Notes under the pieces: model-generated
What the model was told of the DNA's origin: nothing
Database searches by the model: none
The model's input: only the letters and a program-made list of their open reading frames with translations
NCBI GenBank assembly: GCA_029339505.1
Contig: JAQISU010000134.1
Location: forward strand, 460,501-524,500
Direction: 5' to 3'
Length of the DNA: 64,000 bases
DNA from: Unio delphinus
Taxonomy: Eukaryota > Mollusca > Bivalvia > Unionida > Unionidae
Made by a program: the position numbers and the translations under genes
In this document: piece by piece, positions 21,904 through 35,655 of the stretch
How the letters are laid out: the number at the start of each line of letters is the position of its first letter
Position numbering within the stretch: the first letter of the stretch is position 1

Positions 21904-23215
21904 TAGAAGTAACCATGATTATTTCTGCGTTGTATGACGGATTTTATGCTAAATACAAAAGGATTATCCCTAAAGATTAGTGACGGAGTTTACACATCGG
22001 TGTTTGCTGCCTATTTCCTCAGCTCAAATTCATAAAAAATATAGATTGTTCTTCAGGTTCCTTTCATATGTGTTCATTTGTTTCACTGAATCTTCCAAGT
22101 TATTCAATTCATGTTTCCCCACTATAATGCATATAATCCTGTTTTCTACATACAACTATTATAAGCTTGTTTCTTCTGTAAATTCTTGTAAACAGTGCAC
22201 AGTTAAGAACTCGAAGGGACTTCTGATATGTCTTAGTATTGTTTATACTTTCAATAACATTATATTGTAAAGACAGAAGAAAAATGGATCAGTGGGGGTG
22301 GGGTGGGGATGGATGTATTCTCCAATCCCGTATTCTTAATTTATCTACTATCCACCTTTCTGTTAGGTTATGGAGAAATACGAATATGTCTCCAAGCGAG
22401 TAGCTGTAAGAAAAGTACAGTACTTTCTCGACACATGGAAAACAGCGCTTTCTCGTTACATGAAACAAACCTTCACTTCCACCGAGAAATGTGTTGGGTA
22501 TGAATGCATTATTTATGCAATTGCAACAATCTATACTGCTATTAAGATATTTAAGTGGAATTTTTGTTTGGACTCGTGCTATACTATATAGGTTTCTACA
22601 TTTGTCGCTTCTAAACTGTGAATGGAGTCAAACAGTTGTTAAATAAGTTACTAGTTGATTTATTTGCTGAATTCCTTTCTTTTGATATTTCTCTGTAATT
22701 TACATGATGCCTAATTGGAGAGTGATGTTCGTCTATATGCAGTTAACCGAGGAGCTTTATCTTATATTAAAGGAGATTATTTTGCTCATCTTTATCTTCT
22801 TAAATGTTGAATGTATTGATGTTTTGTCCGTGGACATATCATCTTTATGAATATATATGCATCCACCTTAACTGTGCGATAAATCATATACTACATCGCT
22901 TATTGGCTTGAAACTTGAACCTCAATTTTCGTTCTTATCTGTGTAATGTGTCTTCGTCTTTATGGCCAGTTTGTGTCCTCTTTAGCACTATCCGCATTGA
23001 CAGAAGAAGAATAAAATGCATTGTAAGAGTATATATGGATTAAGCTTTATCACACCGATGAAACCTTGGTGACTGTAATTTTCGTTCTAAAGTCAATTGG
23101 ACAACTTTAATTTTTACGACCCACTGAAGCAAGAATATTTTCTTATCCATACTTTTGCTTTCTTTCCTAAAAGGCTCGAAAAGTATAAAATAATGTAAAG
23201 TTATACATTTTGCCA

Positions 23216-23218
<3 letters not shown>

Positions 23219-23250
<32 letters not shown>
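23219..23250 (+). repeat. (TTA)n tract at exon 7 acceptor, unit 2
   Basis: Shortest version of this tract in the window, directly before TTGCAG. Confidence 0.9.
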
Positions 23251-25847
23251 GCAGAAATCCATACTTAGATGCATTTGTGCGAGTCCTTGCAGTTAATGCA
23301 CATGATGCGGTCGAATCACTATTTGAGCGCAAAAGACAAATATTCACAACACTACAAGTAAATGTAAGTAATAAATGAGGATATTTTAACAGAGATGATT
23401 CAGTTTAATCTGGATAATGTTTTAGCATACTAGTTTTCATCATTCTTTCAATGAAATTTACATAGTTTAATTTCTTCAACGTTTTTACAGAATTTGGATA
23501 AAGATTCCTTAAAAATCTCGTCTCTTTTATTGAATTTCTAATTATTGACCTTAAAAAAAATAAAGTATAACGCAATGTTATTTCTAACTTTTGTGGAACC
23601 TTTGCATTACTCCTGATGGGGCATTATAATCTATCATCTTTCACCAACTTTTGTTTGCCTCTTTTTCCTAGTTTGCCTTGATATAGGAACAAACGTTTGA
23701 TATTTCAGCATTCGTATCTTTATATTCCATTCCTTTATATGTAAAACCAGTTTCATAACTTGAAGCTAACCTTTTAATTCTAAGTAGTTTAACGAGAACG
23801 ATTCATTTACTGCGAATACAATTCCATCGCTTACAAGTTAATTAGGTAACTTGGTGTAAAAGGGTTATGAATGTATTTCTTTTTAAAATAGAGGAACACT
23901 GACGTTGGTGTAGATGCTAAACAAGTTCTTGGATTTGAGCCAAAAGTAAAATCCATGACACAGAAGGTCCATGACAGAGAGTCATATTTGGGTAAGTATA
24001 TATTTCAGTATGTACACCGTAATATGAAGTCCTAATAATACGCTTATGAAAATGCAAGAAATGCTTGACAAGAAATCCCCACAACGCCAAAAATGTGAAT
24101 AACTTTGTTATCTAGTATTAAGAGTGTGCACTTCTACACGAGAGGAACTCAACCAATGTCAACGCGAAACGTTAAAGGAAACAAACTTACACGCATCAAC
24201 AGTTAATACATATTGCTTTGTCGTCGCTTTCGTCTATTTTGAAGGACAAAATTATCGCTATCAATAATTTTCGTTATCTTGTTCTACAGAGTACTCTGGT
24301 CTTGCTGACTCCGTGTTTTTGAATCCTAGCTTTACATGGCAAGAAGTCGACCAAGATACAAGGCAGAACAAAGTGACATCTTCAGGTTAGTTATTGAAAT
24401 CGATAAATACATTTAAATAAATCAATACAAAATATGTTTGAAGACAATAATATGAAACATGCACATTGCTCCTATATCATACAGGTTAATAGTGTAGATA
24501 TCTGGTTGGTATAAACAATAAAGTTTAGTATTGAACTTGTTTGTAATTTAAATTTTGCTTAGTTTCTATAGATATTCATGTGTCTTCTATAAAACTCTCC
24601 TATATCGAAAACGTTGTCATGTATGTTTGAAATGTGATTGAAACAAGAGAATGCAATTGAAACTATCGATTTTAAAAATTATGACGAAGTCGGCATCGAG
24701 CCAAGGACAGCAGAGGGACAAAGCGAGCATGTCATTGTGTGCTATACCGGTTGTCTGACTCTGCAACATACTGTATTTTTCTAACCTTTCGACCAATTGA
24801 CAAATGAGTGAAAAATCGCAGTTCATCCTTTTAAGTTATTTTAAATACAGAATAATGTGCACGTCATTAAATCTTTCAGACTTGTCTACACCACTCAGAC
24901 AACAAATGACAGTTGTGCATGACTATAAGGCCAGTGGAAAACACGAGCTCACGTGCAAGAAAGGTAAGATATCATTATATTTTACTTGCAGAGAAGCATA
25001 TCACATTTTCATACATTTTAAAAACATTTTCTAAACTCTTGCAATATATTGCCTTTTTCTCAGGATATTATTGTTATTGGTGCTGGTGGTTTTTTTCTTT
25101 ATTTGAAAGAGATAACACTATTTAGTACAATCTGAAAAGTAGTAGATTTTCTTTCTGTATCTTCATTAATTTTATCTTTTTTGATCAACGAGATAAAATT
25201 CTACAAATCTCGGCAAATATATGTGACTGAGTTGTATCTGTATATTACCCAGCGGGATAAAAGCAGGAAAAATGAAATGGGGTTATCTTTACTTTCAGCT
25301 AGTACTATTAATACTTTTAATCAATGATTTAAATCCTCCTCATAATACGAAATATACATAAATCTCATTTCCACTTACTGTAGATATAGGAGGAACAATA
25401 CAAATAAAAATACAAGTGAAACCTGTTGCTGCTACATACTTTTAACAATTACTCGCTGACACAGAATGTACTAATGTATCAACATTTTATCCACAGGAAT
25501 GGTGATCAATCAACTGACGGATGCCAATGAACTTGGAATGGCACTCGGTTTTTATAAGAGAAACGTTCCTTTCAATAAGATAGAAATCGGCTTTTTCCCC
25601 GTAAAGTGTGTGAGCAATGAACCCCGACTTGTTTTAAAGAAAAGCTGCCGACGCAACTAGCCTAATAACAATTAAATTGTCGGGTATTTTATAACAAAAA
25701 TGTAAATATTGTATATACATGCAAATTCATTATTTTTTATTCTAGTGAAAGCATTACGAATAATGGTATTATCTCGGGGACTCTTACATTCCTGATGCCA
25801 GCAATGGGCCTGCCACTGAATATTGATCATAATAATTTTATTTGTGC

Positions 25848-25850
<3 letters not shown>

Positions 25851-25928
<78 letters not shown>
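25851..25928 (+). repeat. (GA)n microsatellite, unit 2
   Basis: Pure GA after the stop codon region, equivalent to 13476-13544. Confidence 0.95.
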
Positions 25929-25930
<2 letters not shown>

Positions 25931-26880
25931 TGGTTTTCTGCGTAATAAGATACCTTCGTTGCACTCTGCTATACTAAGTCAGGCGAATGCCGATGCCATA
26001 TTGTCACATGATCAAAACAAAAAAAATGGCATTATACGGAGAGACTGAGTTAATCTAACCGTGGCACATTTATTTCTTTAATAGTCTTGTTCTTAATGAC
26101 ACAATATTAACTTTACTAACACTTTTACTATGAACTATAACGGTAGTTATATTATGTACAAGATTAACCACCAATTTGTCATAGAATACTAAGTTTTACA
26201 AATATTTTTGCTAGTCGGCGAAGATGAAAGAAAAGGGTACACACAACGGTATTTTTATAATATTGCACATTTTACACAGGTCATCGCAGAGATTCCTTCT
26301 CCAATCGATTCCTTGATAAATTTTAATAATATGAGGTGATGAACACTTGATCAAGGAGTCAATTACAGATCTAAGTTTCAAATGATGTAATCTACGAAAC
26401 ATTTATTTCACAAAATAGTGTTATCCCATTCCTCTTTAATATATAAGAGATGGTATTTTTGTCTTATATCTTCAGCAAATGAATGCTATCGTCTGTCCGT
26501 TACGTCAATTTCGGAAGTGAAAAGTATCACGAGATTAATTGCAATCGATGTTTGTTAAATGATGCAGTCGGAGTGTTCGATATTGAACCAAATATCGTCA
26601 TATTCACCCCCTCTAGAAAGAGGGTTCAACTATACAACACATAGGGTACCCAGAAAACCCACTCCATGCCGCTTTCCGCTAACTTCATAAAAGAGATAGC
26701 ATTTGGTCTTAATATCTGGCAAACAAAATTTTTCATGTGTCGCCTTCAATCAATTCTGATGTATAAAGGATCAAGGAATTGATTGCAAATGGAATATATA
26801 TTGGACATTACATGGTGCAGTATGAATGCACAATATTAAATCAAATATCGTTACATTCATCCCCTCGTTGGATAGGGTTG

Positions 26881-27165
26881 ATCTTGTTGTTGTTGTTGTT
26901 GTTATTATTATTGTGATTGTTATAGAGTTTAACGCCATTTTCCAGCACAAGATGGGTTATACATGGCGGCCACTATAAATATTGGAGGGTAGAACTCGGA
27001 AAACGCCAGCAAGAACCACCGATCCACGAGCAGCTACTGGCAACCTTCTCACGTAACCACATTAGCTGCATCTGAGACTCGAACCTCTGCAGACAGAGGT
27101 GAGATGGCAATGATCCGTAGCGGTGAGCGCTTTAGGCCACTCGGCAAGTCACGGCTCCGCCCTCG
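26881..27165 (-). mobile_element. tRNA-derived SINE in 3' flank, unit 2
   Basis: Copy of the 14496-14780 SINE with the same flanking GATAGGGTTG/AATAGGGTTG. Confidence 0.75.
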
Positions 27166-27806
27166 AATAGGGTTGCTATTTCAATCCTAATGCTTGGTAA
27201 AGTCTGAGGTGTCGTGTAAAGCGAGATATCACTATCGATGTAAAATTGATCAGGTAATTTATCGCAACCAGACTATGTTGGCTGACTTAGTATGAAGTGT
27301 GCAATATTTGCAAGAAAATTGTTTCCCTCACCCCCTCTTGAAAGAAGGGTGATATTTTCGTATTAATCTGTGGCTATATTTTGGCTATCGTACATTATCT
27401 CATATCAATTTCGATTTAAAAATTATCAAGGAATCGATTGGAAAATTATTTTTTAGATGACGCTGTATAAAATGTGCAATATGAACAAAACTATCGTTGT
27501 GCGTACGCTTTTATTTCATCTTCCCTAGTAGTAAAAAAGTTTGTAAAAATTATTATATGACCTAACTGGTGGTTAACCTTGAACACCAGATAACGACTGC
27601 TATAGTCCAAATCAAAAGTATTAGTGGAGTTCACATTGTGTCACTAAGAATGAGGATATTAAAGGAATAAATGTGCAGATGTTAGATATACTAGATCTCT
27701 CCGTATGAGACCATTTGTTTCGATCAGGTGACAATATGGCGTCGGCGCTCGCCTGACTTATATAGCAGAGTGCAACGCAGAGAGCATGATAAACCGGGAA
27801 CCGTTC

Positions 27807-27809
<3 letters not shown>

Positions 27810-27882
<73 letters not shown>
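27810..27882 (+). repeat. (GA)n microsatellite, unit 2
   Basis: Equivalent to 15423-15484. Confidence 0.95.
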
Positions 27883-27884
<2 letters not shown>

Positions 27885-28076
27885 ATAATGTCTCAATAAG
27901 TTTATTATGTTTTACGGGTGTGAATTATCGTGATTCAGCGAATAAACAAAATTGCCTTACATATTGTTTGTGTTATTATTTAATCATAATGTTAGCCTCA
28001 TGGGTTCACCACCCACTGACAGACACCGACACACACCACCTTCCCCTTAAAAAAGAGTGAGTAATGTATTACCTGA

Positions 28077-28401
28077 TTTTGTTTGTTTCTTTGATAGGGA
28101 TTCTTAACTTAGCTTTAGAAAAGATTCAGTCATATCGCTACGATGTCTGCAGTGAGGCAGTTAAAAGTGATGTATAACACTAGGGCATCATGAAACAGAC
28201 ATGTAGCACGATCTCCCATTAAGTCGCTGTATCCTGACGCAAGGCCTACTAGTCCTAACACTAACCTCTTAATGCTGAGCGTCAAACGAGGCAGCTGTTA
28301 GAACCATTTTGTAAGTCTTTAGTATGACTCGGCCGGGGATCGAACCCACAATCTCCCATATCTTCGGCGGACGCTCTAACCACTAGGCCACCGGATTGGT
28401 T
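28077..28401 (-). mobile_element. Second-family SINE, unit 2
   Basis: Copy of 15679-16003, with A and B boxes and flanking duplication retained. Confidence 0.8.
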
Positions 28402-28663
28402 TGTGTTACCTGAAAATCATCGAATACGACGGTGCGAAAGAATTTGAAGGATAAAGAATACATATTCAACAAGATGATATTCTGCAATGCTCTGAGCTTT
28501 CCAAGTATTTCAATGTATGAACCGGCGCTCACACACAAACGCACACACAAAACTATGCAATATATATGCATGGTGTATCAGTGATCTTACACGAGATCTA
28601 TAAATATTTCATTTCATGGAAACGCGGCTTGCTTTTCATTGATTTCGATCGTTTCTTGCTGCG

Positions 28664-28668
<5 letters not shown>

Positions 28669-28747
<79 letters not shown>
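28669..28747 (+). repeat. (GA)n microsatellite, end of unit 2
   Basis: Equivalent to 16270-16347. The rest to 29220 is AT-rich without a supported feature. Confidence 0.95.
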
Positions 28748-28749
<2 letters not shown>

Positions 28750-29507
28750 GGGGGGAGAATTGTTCGGTGGGCTATGGACATTTTCATATTGAATAAATAA
28801 TCATCGATTTTCAGAACATTATACTAAGTTTATTAAACAAAACAAAAACACACTACTATATTGATCAAAGTATGTGTTACACGCAACCGAGAGATGTACC
28901 GCTCAATGGCTACAGTATTTGCAACTTTGTATCATTTATTACATAAAGACTGTAAATAAATTCCATGGAAAGTGCGCACATTTCGTTACAACGAGCTACA
29001 TTGTTGGAGGTTAGTTGGTGTAAGTTATATTTCAAGCGTTTTATCCAGCACAAATACTTTTTCTCTCTCACTCCAGATTTCTTCATTTTTTGTGTTTTTG
29101 CTTCTTTTTTGTGTCCTTTAGATGTGAGAGTGAATTTGGAACGAAAAAAAATCATTGCGATGAAATTGTGCATCATATTAAATTCATTTAAAAAGCGGGC
29201 ATTATTAATACATGTATACATTAATATATAACAACTAGACATACAATGCACAGAAGTACATTTTGTAGCGAATACAATCGGTAGGTATGTCAGGATTTGT
29301 ATGTCTAGTATCAACTTGTGGAATTTGTACATAATCTAAGCACACCGCTAACTAAAATGACTGCTCTCTTGTGCTAAAATATCAGCCTGAATTAGTCGAA
29401 AGTACAAGTACACTATATTTAGGAGTTATTAAAACAGGGACAATGTATGAATTACCAAATACATCAAATGTAAAAATAAAGGTTCTCGGGTCTTTTTTCA
29501 AATTTAC

Positions 29508-30503
29508 CTCTGAAGTCCAGGAAGTGAAAATGACCAAGCGGAGCTAGCAGGTTTTGGAGAGATGCACATCGTAAGTAAGGCCAAGCTGTATACTCTATGA
29601 TCCATATTACGCCCATCAATCACGCACCAAAAATTAAGGAAATTAAAGGTTCGTTGAATACTAAATGAGGATTTAATAGGTCCTTTTTCAAGATCCAGTA
29701 TATCCAAGGATATATTTTTTCTTACTATTCTAACACTATGCAAAATACAAAGCTGTAGGGCGCCAACTGAATTAATAATTTCTGCATACACAGGATGATA
29801 AAGCCCACTACTTGACACATGTCATAATAAGCATCATCTAAAAGAAACCTTTGTTAAACTTAATTTAAAGTTACATTCTAGGATATTGTTTTACTAAACT
29901 TATAACATAGAATGTGGTACACGTCATAGAGGCTAGGTATTTGTAATGGGGATTTCCAATAACCATAAATCTTACCTTAATATTTAACCGTCTATAACAG
30001 AGAACAGCTTATCCATGTATTATTTGTTTGCAAAACAAACGTTATTGGTAAGGTACAATATTAACTTGATTTTGGACAATGTCAAGTAAAAATACAATGA
30101 AAACTTACAATCATTGTTTTAAAGGTTATATTTACAAATTAAAAATACATGACACATGTACATAGTGATTGCAATAGGAGCAAATATGGCTAGAAATAAA
30201 GTACAAATATTTTATCCAGATCTGAATTTTACCTACGATAATAACCCAACTTGTACTGCTTATATATGTAAAAAAAAAATTAAATAAATTTAAACAAACG
30301 ATGAAAGGTAGTTACCTCTCATCTCCCACCCATCCACACACCTAAGAATGGAAAGACAAATGGTACAAAGCTAATATTTGAAGGTATGCTGGAGCTGTTG
30401 TGAGGCTCTTCAAGCAAAACAATGCGTAGTTCAAAAATGTGTTTACTGTGAGACGAAGTTACAGGAACTGAGTGGGAAAGGTTTATGGATTCTTTATGCA
30501 AAA
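29508..30503 (-). CDS. Candidate minus-strand exon pair, unit 3
   Basis: Copy of the unit 1 pair, exons about 30503-30342 and 29781-29508, frames open. Same low certainty. Confidence 0.25.
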
Positions 30504-30821
30504 CTGCAATAACAATAATAATTCAGGTTGCAAATTATAAGTTTAGCTATTGACATCCTCGGAATCAAAAAGAGAAATAAAAACGAACTCTTAATGTATA
30601 ATTAACTTTCTGTTCTTCATTCAAGCTACTCATTTGTGTAATATCGAAATCAAGTGAGACTGACGAAGATCACGTCACTCTTCGTGACGTAATCTATGAC
30701 GCAGCGTTTCCAAGAGTGACGTTTCTTATTCTTACGCTGTGCATCAAGCTTGCTAGACGTATTCACGTTGACAGAAAGAAATATCTGATTTTTCAAGTCT
30801 ATTCTTTTCCAATTTGATGAA

Positions 30822-32122
30822 ATGTTGGATTTTCAAGTAATGAGCGATTTCCCGGAGTCATATTCAGCATTAACGTGAGTACTTTGTAAATATAAATATA
30901 TGATTTTGAAAGGAAACGAATGGTTGGATGACTCTCTTCCCCACAAATTCACCCCTCCCCCGCCATTTACACAGTATTCGACCTGACCAAACGCTACTAT
31001 TTAATAGTTAACCTTTTGTTTATGGTTGGTAGGTTGGAAGAGAAAAGTGTCATGTGCACTTCTACTATCATTATCTAAACTGATTAAGAATCGTAAGATC
31101 CAATTAAAAATTGTTTCCATTCTACCCATTACAGTAATCAAAATAGAGCTCTGTAAAAGAACGCGTTGGTTTCATTATATTGCACGAATGGTGCTTGATT
31201 ATTACAGCATGACCCGACAACCATAGGTAGCTTCAAATAAATGAAAGAAACTCTAAAATAGGTGCTTTCTTCCTTTTCCTACTGTTGTTGTTGTTGTAGG
31301 GTTTAACGCCATTTTTGTTAGCACACGATAGGCTATACATGGCGGCCAGTATTATTGGTGGAAGAAGAACCCGGGAAATACCCTGGGAAAGAACCACCGA
31401 CCCACGATAAGCTACTGACAAGCTTTCTCACATACCCACATTAGCCGAATCTTAGACTCGTTCCCACGCAGAGGTGAGATGGCAGTGATCCGTAGCGGAG
31501 AGCGCTTTAGACCACTCGGCCACTCGCCTGCTCCCAGTCCGCCCCACCCCATTTTTCTTTCTTTATTTCCCTACTGTAGGATCATAATATTGTTCCATTG
31601 CTAAAGTTTAAATTCTCGATTTAATTCCTTATTTATCTTGAGAAAAATAAATATATTTAATGACAGATTGATGTGAAAGGTTAGATAATGGAAATGGACA
31701 AACTAAAACTAATAAAATTGCTCGACAGTTTTCAATCGGCAGATTACACTATTACACTAAATCATGCAAACTAACCGGAAACTGCAGTCGAAGGACAGTT
31801 CTTTTCGTTTTGAAGGCACCATCAGCAAATTAGTAAAAACACCACCGGAAATGTTCCTATAGTTTTCATATGAAGATAATATAGTTAAGCTGACTTTGCT
31901 GTTGATTTAACCTCATCTCACGTAATGAATAATTTTGATCCAATTTATTATAGTTATACATAACTCAATATACTTCCTATTTCTGTTTAAGTGACTTTGA
32001 CTTCTGGGCGGATGTTCTGAAGGAGAGAGCTCTCAGCCAAGATTGGTGTGAGAGTAAGGCTCTGGCCTGGAACAAGAAACTTCAAACACGTCTGACCATG
32101 GCCAGAGGTACCCATCTAACGC

Positions 32123-32186
<64 letters not shown>

Positions 32187-32187
32187 G

Positions 32188-32235
<48 letters not shown>

Positions 32236-34213
32236 AATACCCTTGTAACATATTGCATGTAATTTACATATAACTGACATATATTCTACTGTAACAACGT
32301 TTGCTATTGACAGATTAATTGTAAGTATGTACTTTATTATTTTGAACCTTAAAAAGTCAACATTCGCAACGATTGTTTTTCGTTACTTCAGATTATCCTG
32401 TCATCTCGAGAGCTTTCTCTTCCTTCTTTAATGATGTTGCTATGCAACATTTAGATGTCAAAAAAGACGTCTTTATATGCCTGGACGCAGCCAGAGTCTT
32501 AAGGAAGTTAGTATATGAAGTTATTTTATCTAGTACACTAACCTGAAATCACTTGTTATTTATTTTGAAAGTCAAGGGTTTCGTGTGCCGTTTAATGCAC
32601 ATATTGATCGATGTTCCTGTTTTATTCGTGGAAAACTAGTTATTTGATGATTGGTGTTTGTTTGATATGTGACATATTCGTGTGTCCAAATTATGTTAAA
32701 GTTCATCTGCTGCTTGGGTAAATTCGTTTTCTTTTAATAGAATTTAAATTCACAACGTTACTGTTTGACTTTAAAGATTCAAGATGAGTTTTATATTAAT
32801 TAGACCTATTGTATAGCGCTAAATAACCTAAACATTCTGGTGCACCGTTACAAAACAATCAATCAATCATTATATCAATTAACATTGGAATGTAATTGAT
32901 CATAAAAGCGTGGTAATCATAAGTGACTTAGACGAGACCGAAGATTTCTCGCTAAGCAAGCAGAACCTAAAATGTCTCCCAAATGTTAGTGACATTTTTA
33001 ATTTCTTTCTCAGTTTCTTTTCACACAGTTTAGAGGTATATTTGTCTAGTGGCTTACAGTTCTTTTAAATGTTCATCAAACAACCTTATTTCAGATTTTC
33101 TATGTGTTCAGAAGAGAAAATGATCTTGAACATTCTGAGAAAAGCCCTTAAGAAGACCAGAAAAACATATATTCAGGCATACAGACAGACTGAGAACAGG
33201 CGGCGGGTAAGAATAGGAGAATATTTTGCACCCATATTCATCTGGATAAAAAGATAGTGCAATTACTTAGACCATTCATAAGATGTCTTTAAATCTATTG
33301 TTTCCTTTTTTATTTCAACACAGTGTTTACTGCATAGCAATTCTTCAGGCGGACAAGGCAAAACTGTATAATATAATCTATGTACATCTTAGCATACAAA
33401 TGACTATTTATACTGCATAAGTATGTTTCATTATATATATATTCATTCTTACCTAATCTGAATGATGAGAACATTTTTTAAATGATAAACACCAACAATA
33501 ATGTCGAGAATAATAACAACACAAAGAATACTGATGATGACTGAGGCGATTATGATGAGTTGTAATCTCATAATTCCACAAATCGGCATAAAATGTTTTC
33601 TTATATTGGTAATCTATTGGTCCACAACTGCATTAAGTCATTAGATTAACTGACATTATGGTGACTCTCATTACTTTTAGAACTATTTAATTTCTTGATT
33701 TGTACAGATGTATAAGGACGTTTTAATCCGTCTAGAGTCCAAAATGAGATTCAAGAAGGTCATCAAACAGGCTCTTAGGGTCAAGGCCAAGGAAGCCGCC
33801 GACCGCTTTGTGAAAGCCCTAGAATTAGAGCAGACGGCGAAGGTGAAGATGATCACGGTAATGCTGTTTCTTTTTCATGTTCACTTATTGTTACATGCGT
33901 TGAACAGTAACTTCAGAAAACTCATATAACATACTCTCAGTGGCTCCGATTTGGGCATGTTGTTGGGGGAAACTTGAGAAGCCAAGATAAACCGACAGCC
34001 TTGGACTGACCATCACTTACATGTAAAAACTGGAGATTTTTCAAAAGAGATACAAAGTATCTTCATTATTCGCGATTTAGATTTACTGTCATGCTATTAT
34101 TAAATGCATTTTCATTGAACTGACTAGATACTATAGTTTGGAGGCATCATAAGACAGGACTTTACAATAGATAGTGTGAAAGTTATCACCCCTCTCTGTA
34201 TGTCTGTCTGTCT

Positions 34214-34299
<86 letters not shown>

Positions 34300-35605
34300 T
34301 AGAAGTAACCATGATTATTTCTGCGTTGTATGACGGATTTTATGCTAAATACAAAAGGATTATCCCTAAAGATTAGTGACGGAGTTTACATATCGGTGTT
34401 TGCTGCCTATTTCCTCAGCTCAAATGCATAGAAAATATAGATTGTTCTTCAGGTTCCTTTCATATGTGTTCATTTGTTTCACTGAATCTTCCAAGTTATT
34501 CAATTCATGTTTCCCCACTATAATGCATATAATCCTGTTTTCTACATACAACTATTATAAGCTTGTTTCTTCTGTAAATTCTTGTAAACAGTGCACAGTT
34601 AAGAACTCGAAGGTACTTCTAATATGTCTTAGTATTGTTTATACTTTCAATAACATTATATTGTAAAGACAGAAGAAAAATGGATCAGTGGGGGTGGGGT
34701 GGGGATGGTTGTATTCTCCAATCCCGTATTCTTAATTTATCTACTATCCACCTTTCTGTTAGATTATGGAGAAATACGAATATGTCTCCAAGCGAGTAGC
34801 TGTAAGAAAATTACAGTACTTTCTCGACACATGGAAAACAGCGCTTTCTCGTTACATGAAACAAACCGTCACTTCCACCGAGAAATATGTTGGGTATGAA
34901 TGCATTATTTATGCAATTGCAACAATCTATACTGCTATTAAGATATTTAAGTGGAATTTTTGTTTGGACTCGTGCTATACTATATAGGTTTCTACATTTG
35001 TCGCTTCTAAACTGTGAATGGAGTCAAACAGTTGTTAAATAAGTTACTAGTTGATTTAGTTGCTGAATTCCTTTCTTTTGATATTTCTCTGTAATTTACA
35101 TGAAGTCTAATTGGAGAGTGATGTTCGTCTATATGCAGTTAGCCGAGGAGCTTTATCTTATATTAAAGGAGATTATTTTGCTCATCTTTATCTTCTTAAA
35201 TGTTGAATGTATTGATGTTTTGTCCGTGGACATATCATCTTTATGAATATATATGCATCCACCTTAACTGTGCGATAAATCATATACTACATCGCTTATT
35301 GGCTTGAAACTTCAATTTTCGTTCTTATCTGTGTAATGTGTCTTCGTCTTTATGGCCAGTTTGTGTCCTCTTTAGCACTATCCGCATTGACAGAAGAAGA
35401 ATAAAATGCATTGTAAGAGTATATATGGATCAAGCTTTATCACACCGATGAAACCTTGGTGACTGTAATTTTCGTTCTAAAGTCAATTGGACAACTTAAA
35501 TTTTTACGACCCACTGAAGCAAGAATATTTTCTTAGCCATACTTTTGCTTTCTTTCCTAAAAGGCTCGAAAAGTATAAAATAAAGTAAAGTTATACATTT
35601 TGCCA

Positions 35606-35655
<50 letters not shown>

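Larger units (their letters stand above)
18423..25660 (+). pseudogene. F-BAR-like/SH3-like gene, unit 2, disrupted
   Basis: Exon equivalents: 18423-18475, 19599-19714, 20011-20125, 20714-20825, 21325-21474, 22367-22497, 23255-23363, 23892-23991, 24290-24385, 24880-24963, 25497-25660. Two lesions stand out. The exon-1 donor reads GGGAGT at 18476 where units 1 and 3-5 have GTGAGT, and exon 2 has TAA at 19690-19692 in place of CAA (Gln). All later exons remain open and spliceable, so the lesions are recent. Other changes: second Met context ATGTGC, LPPG to LNPS in exon 9, Asp to His in the SH3-like DEL motif. Confidence 0.75.
16823..29220 (+). repeat. Tandem unit 2 (12.4 kb)
   Basis: Second copy of the segment, colinear with unit 1. 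Its gene carries a nonsense codon and a lost splice donor. The right end keeps the ancestral arrangement also seen in unit 1 (AACGCGGCTTGC before the last GA tract). Confidence 0.9.

Noticed and set aside
28910..29332. 140-codon minus-strand frame at the unit 2/3 junction, also at 59647-60069
   Set aside because: Broken in the same place in units 1 and 3 by small indels, Lys/Phe/Ile-rich, no motif; likely chance.
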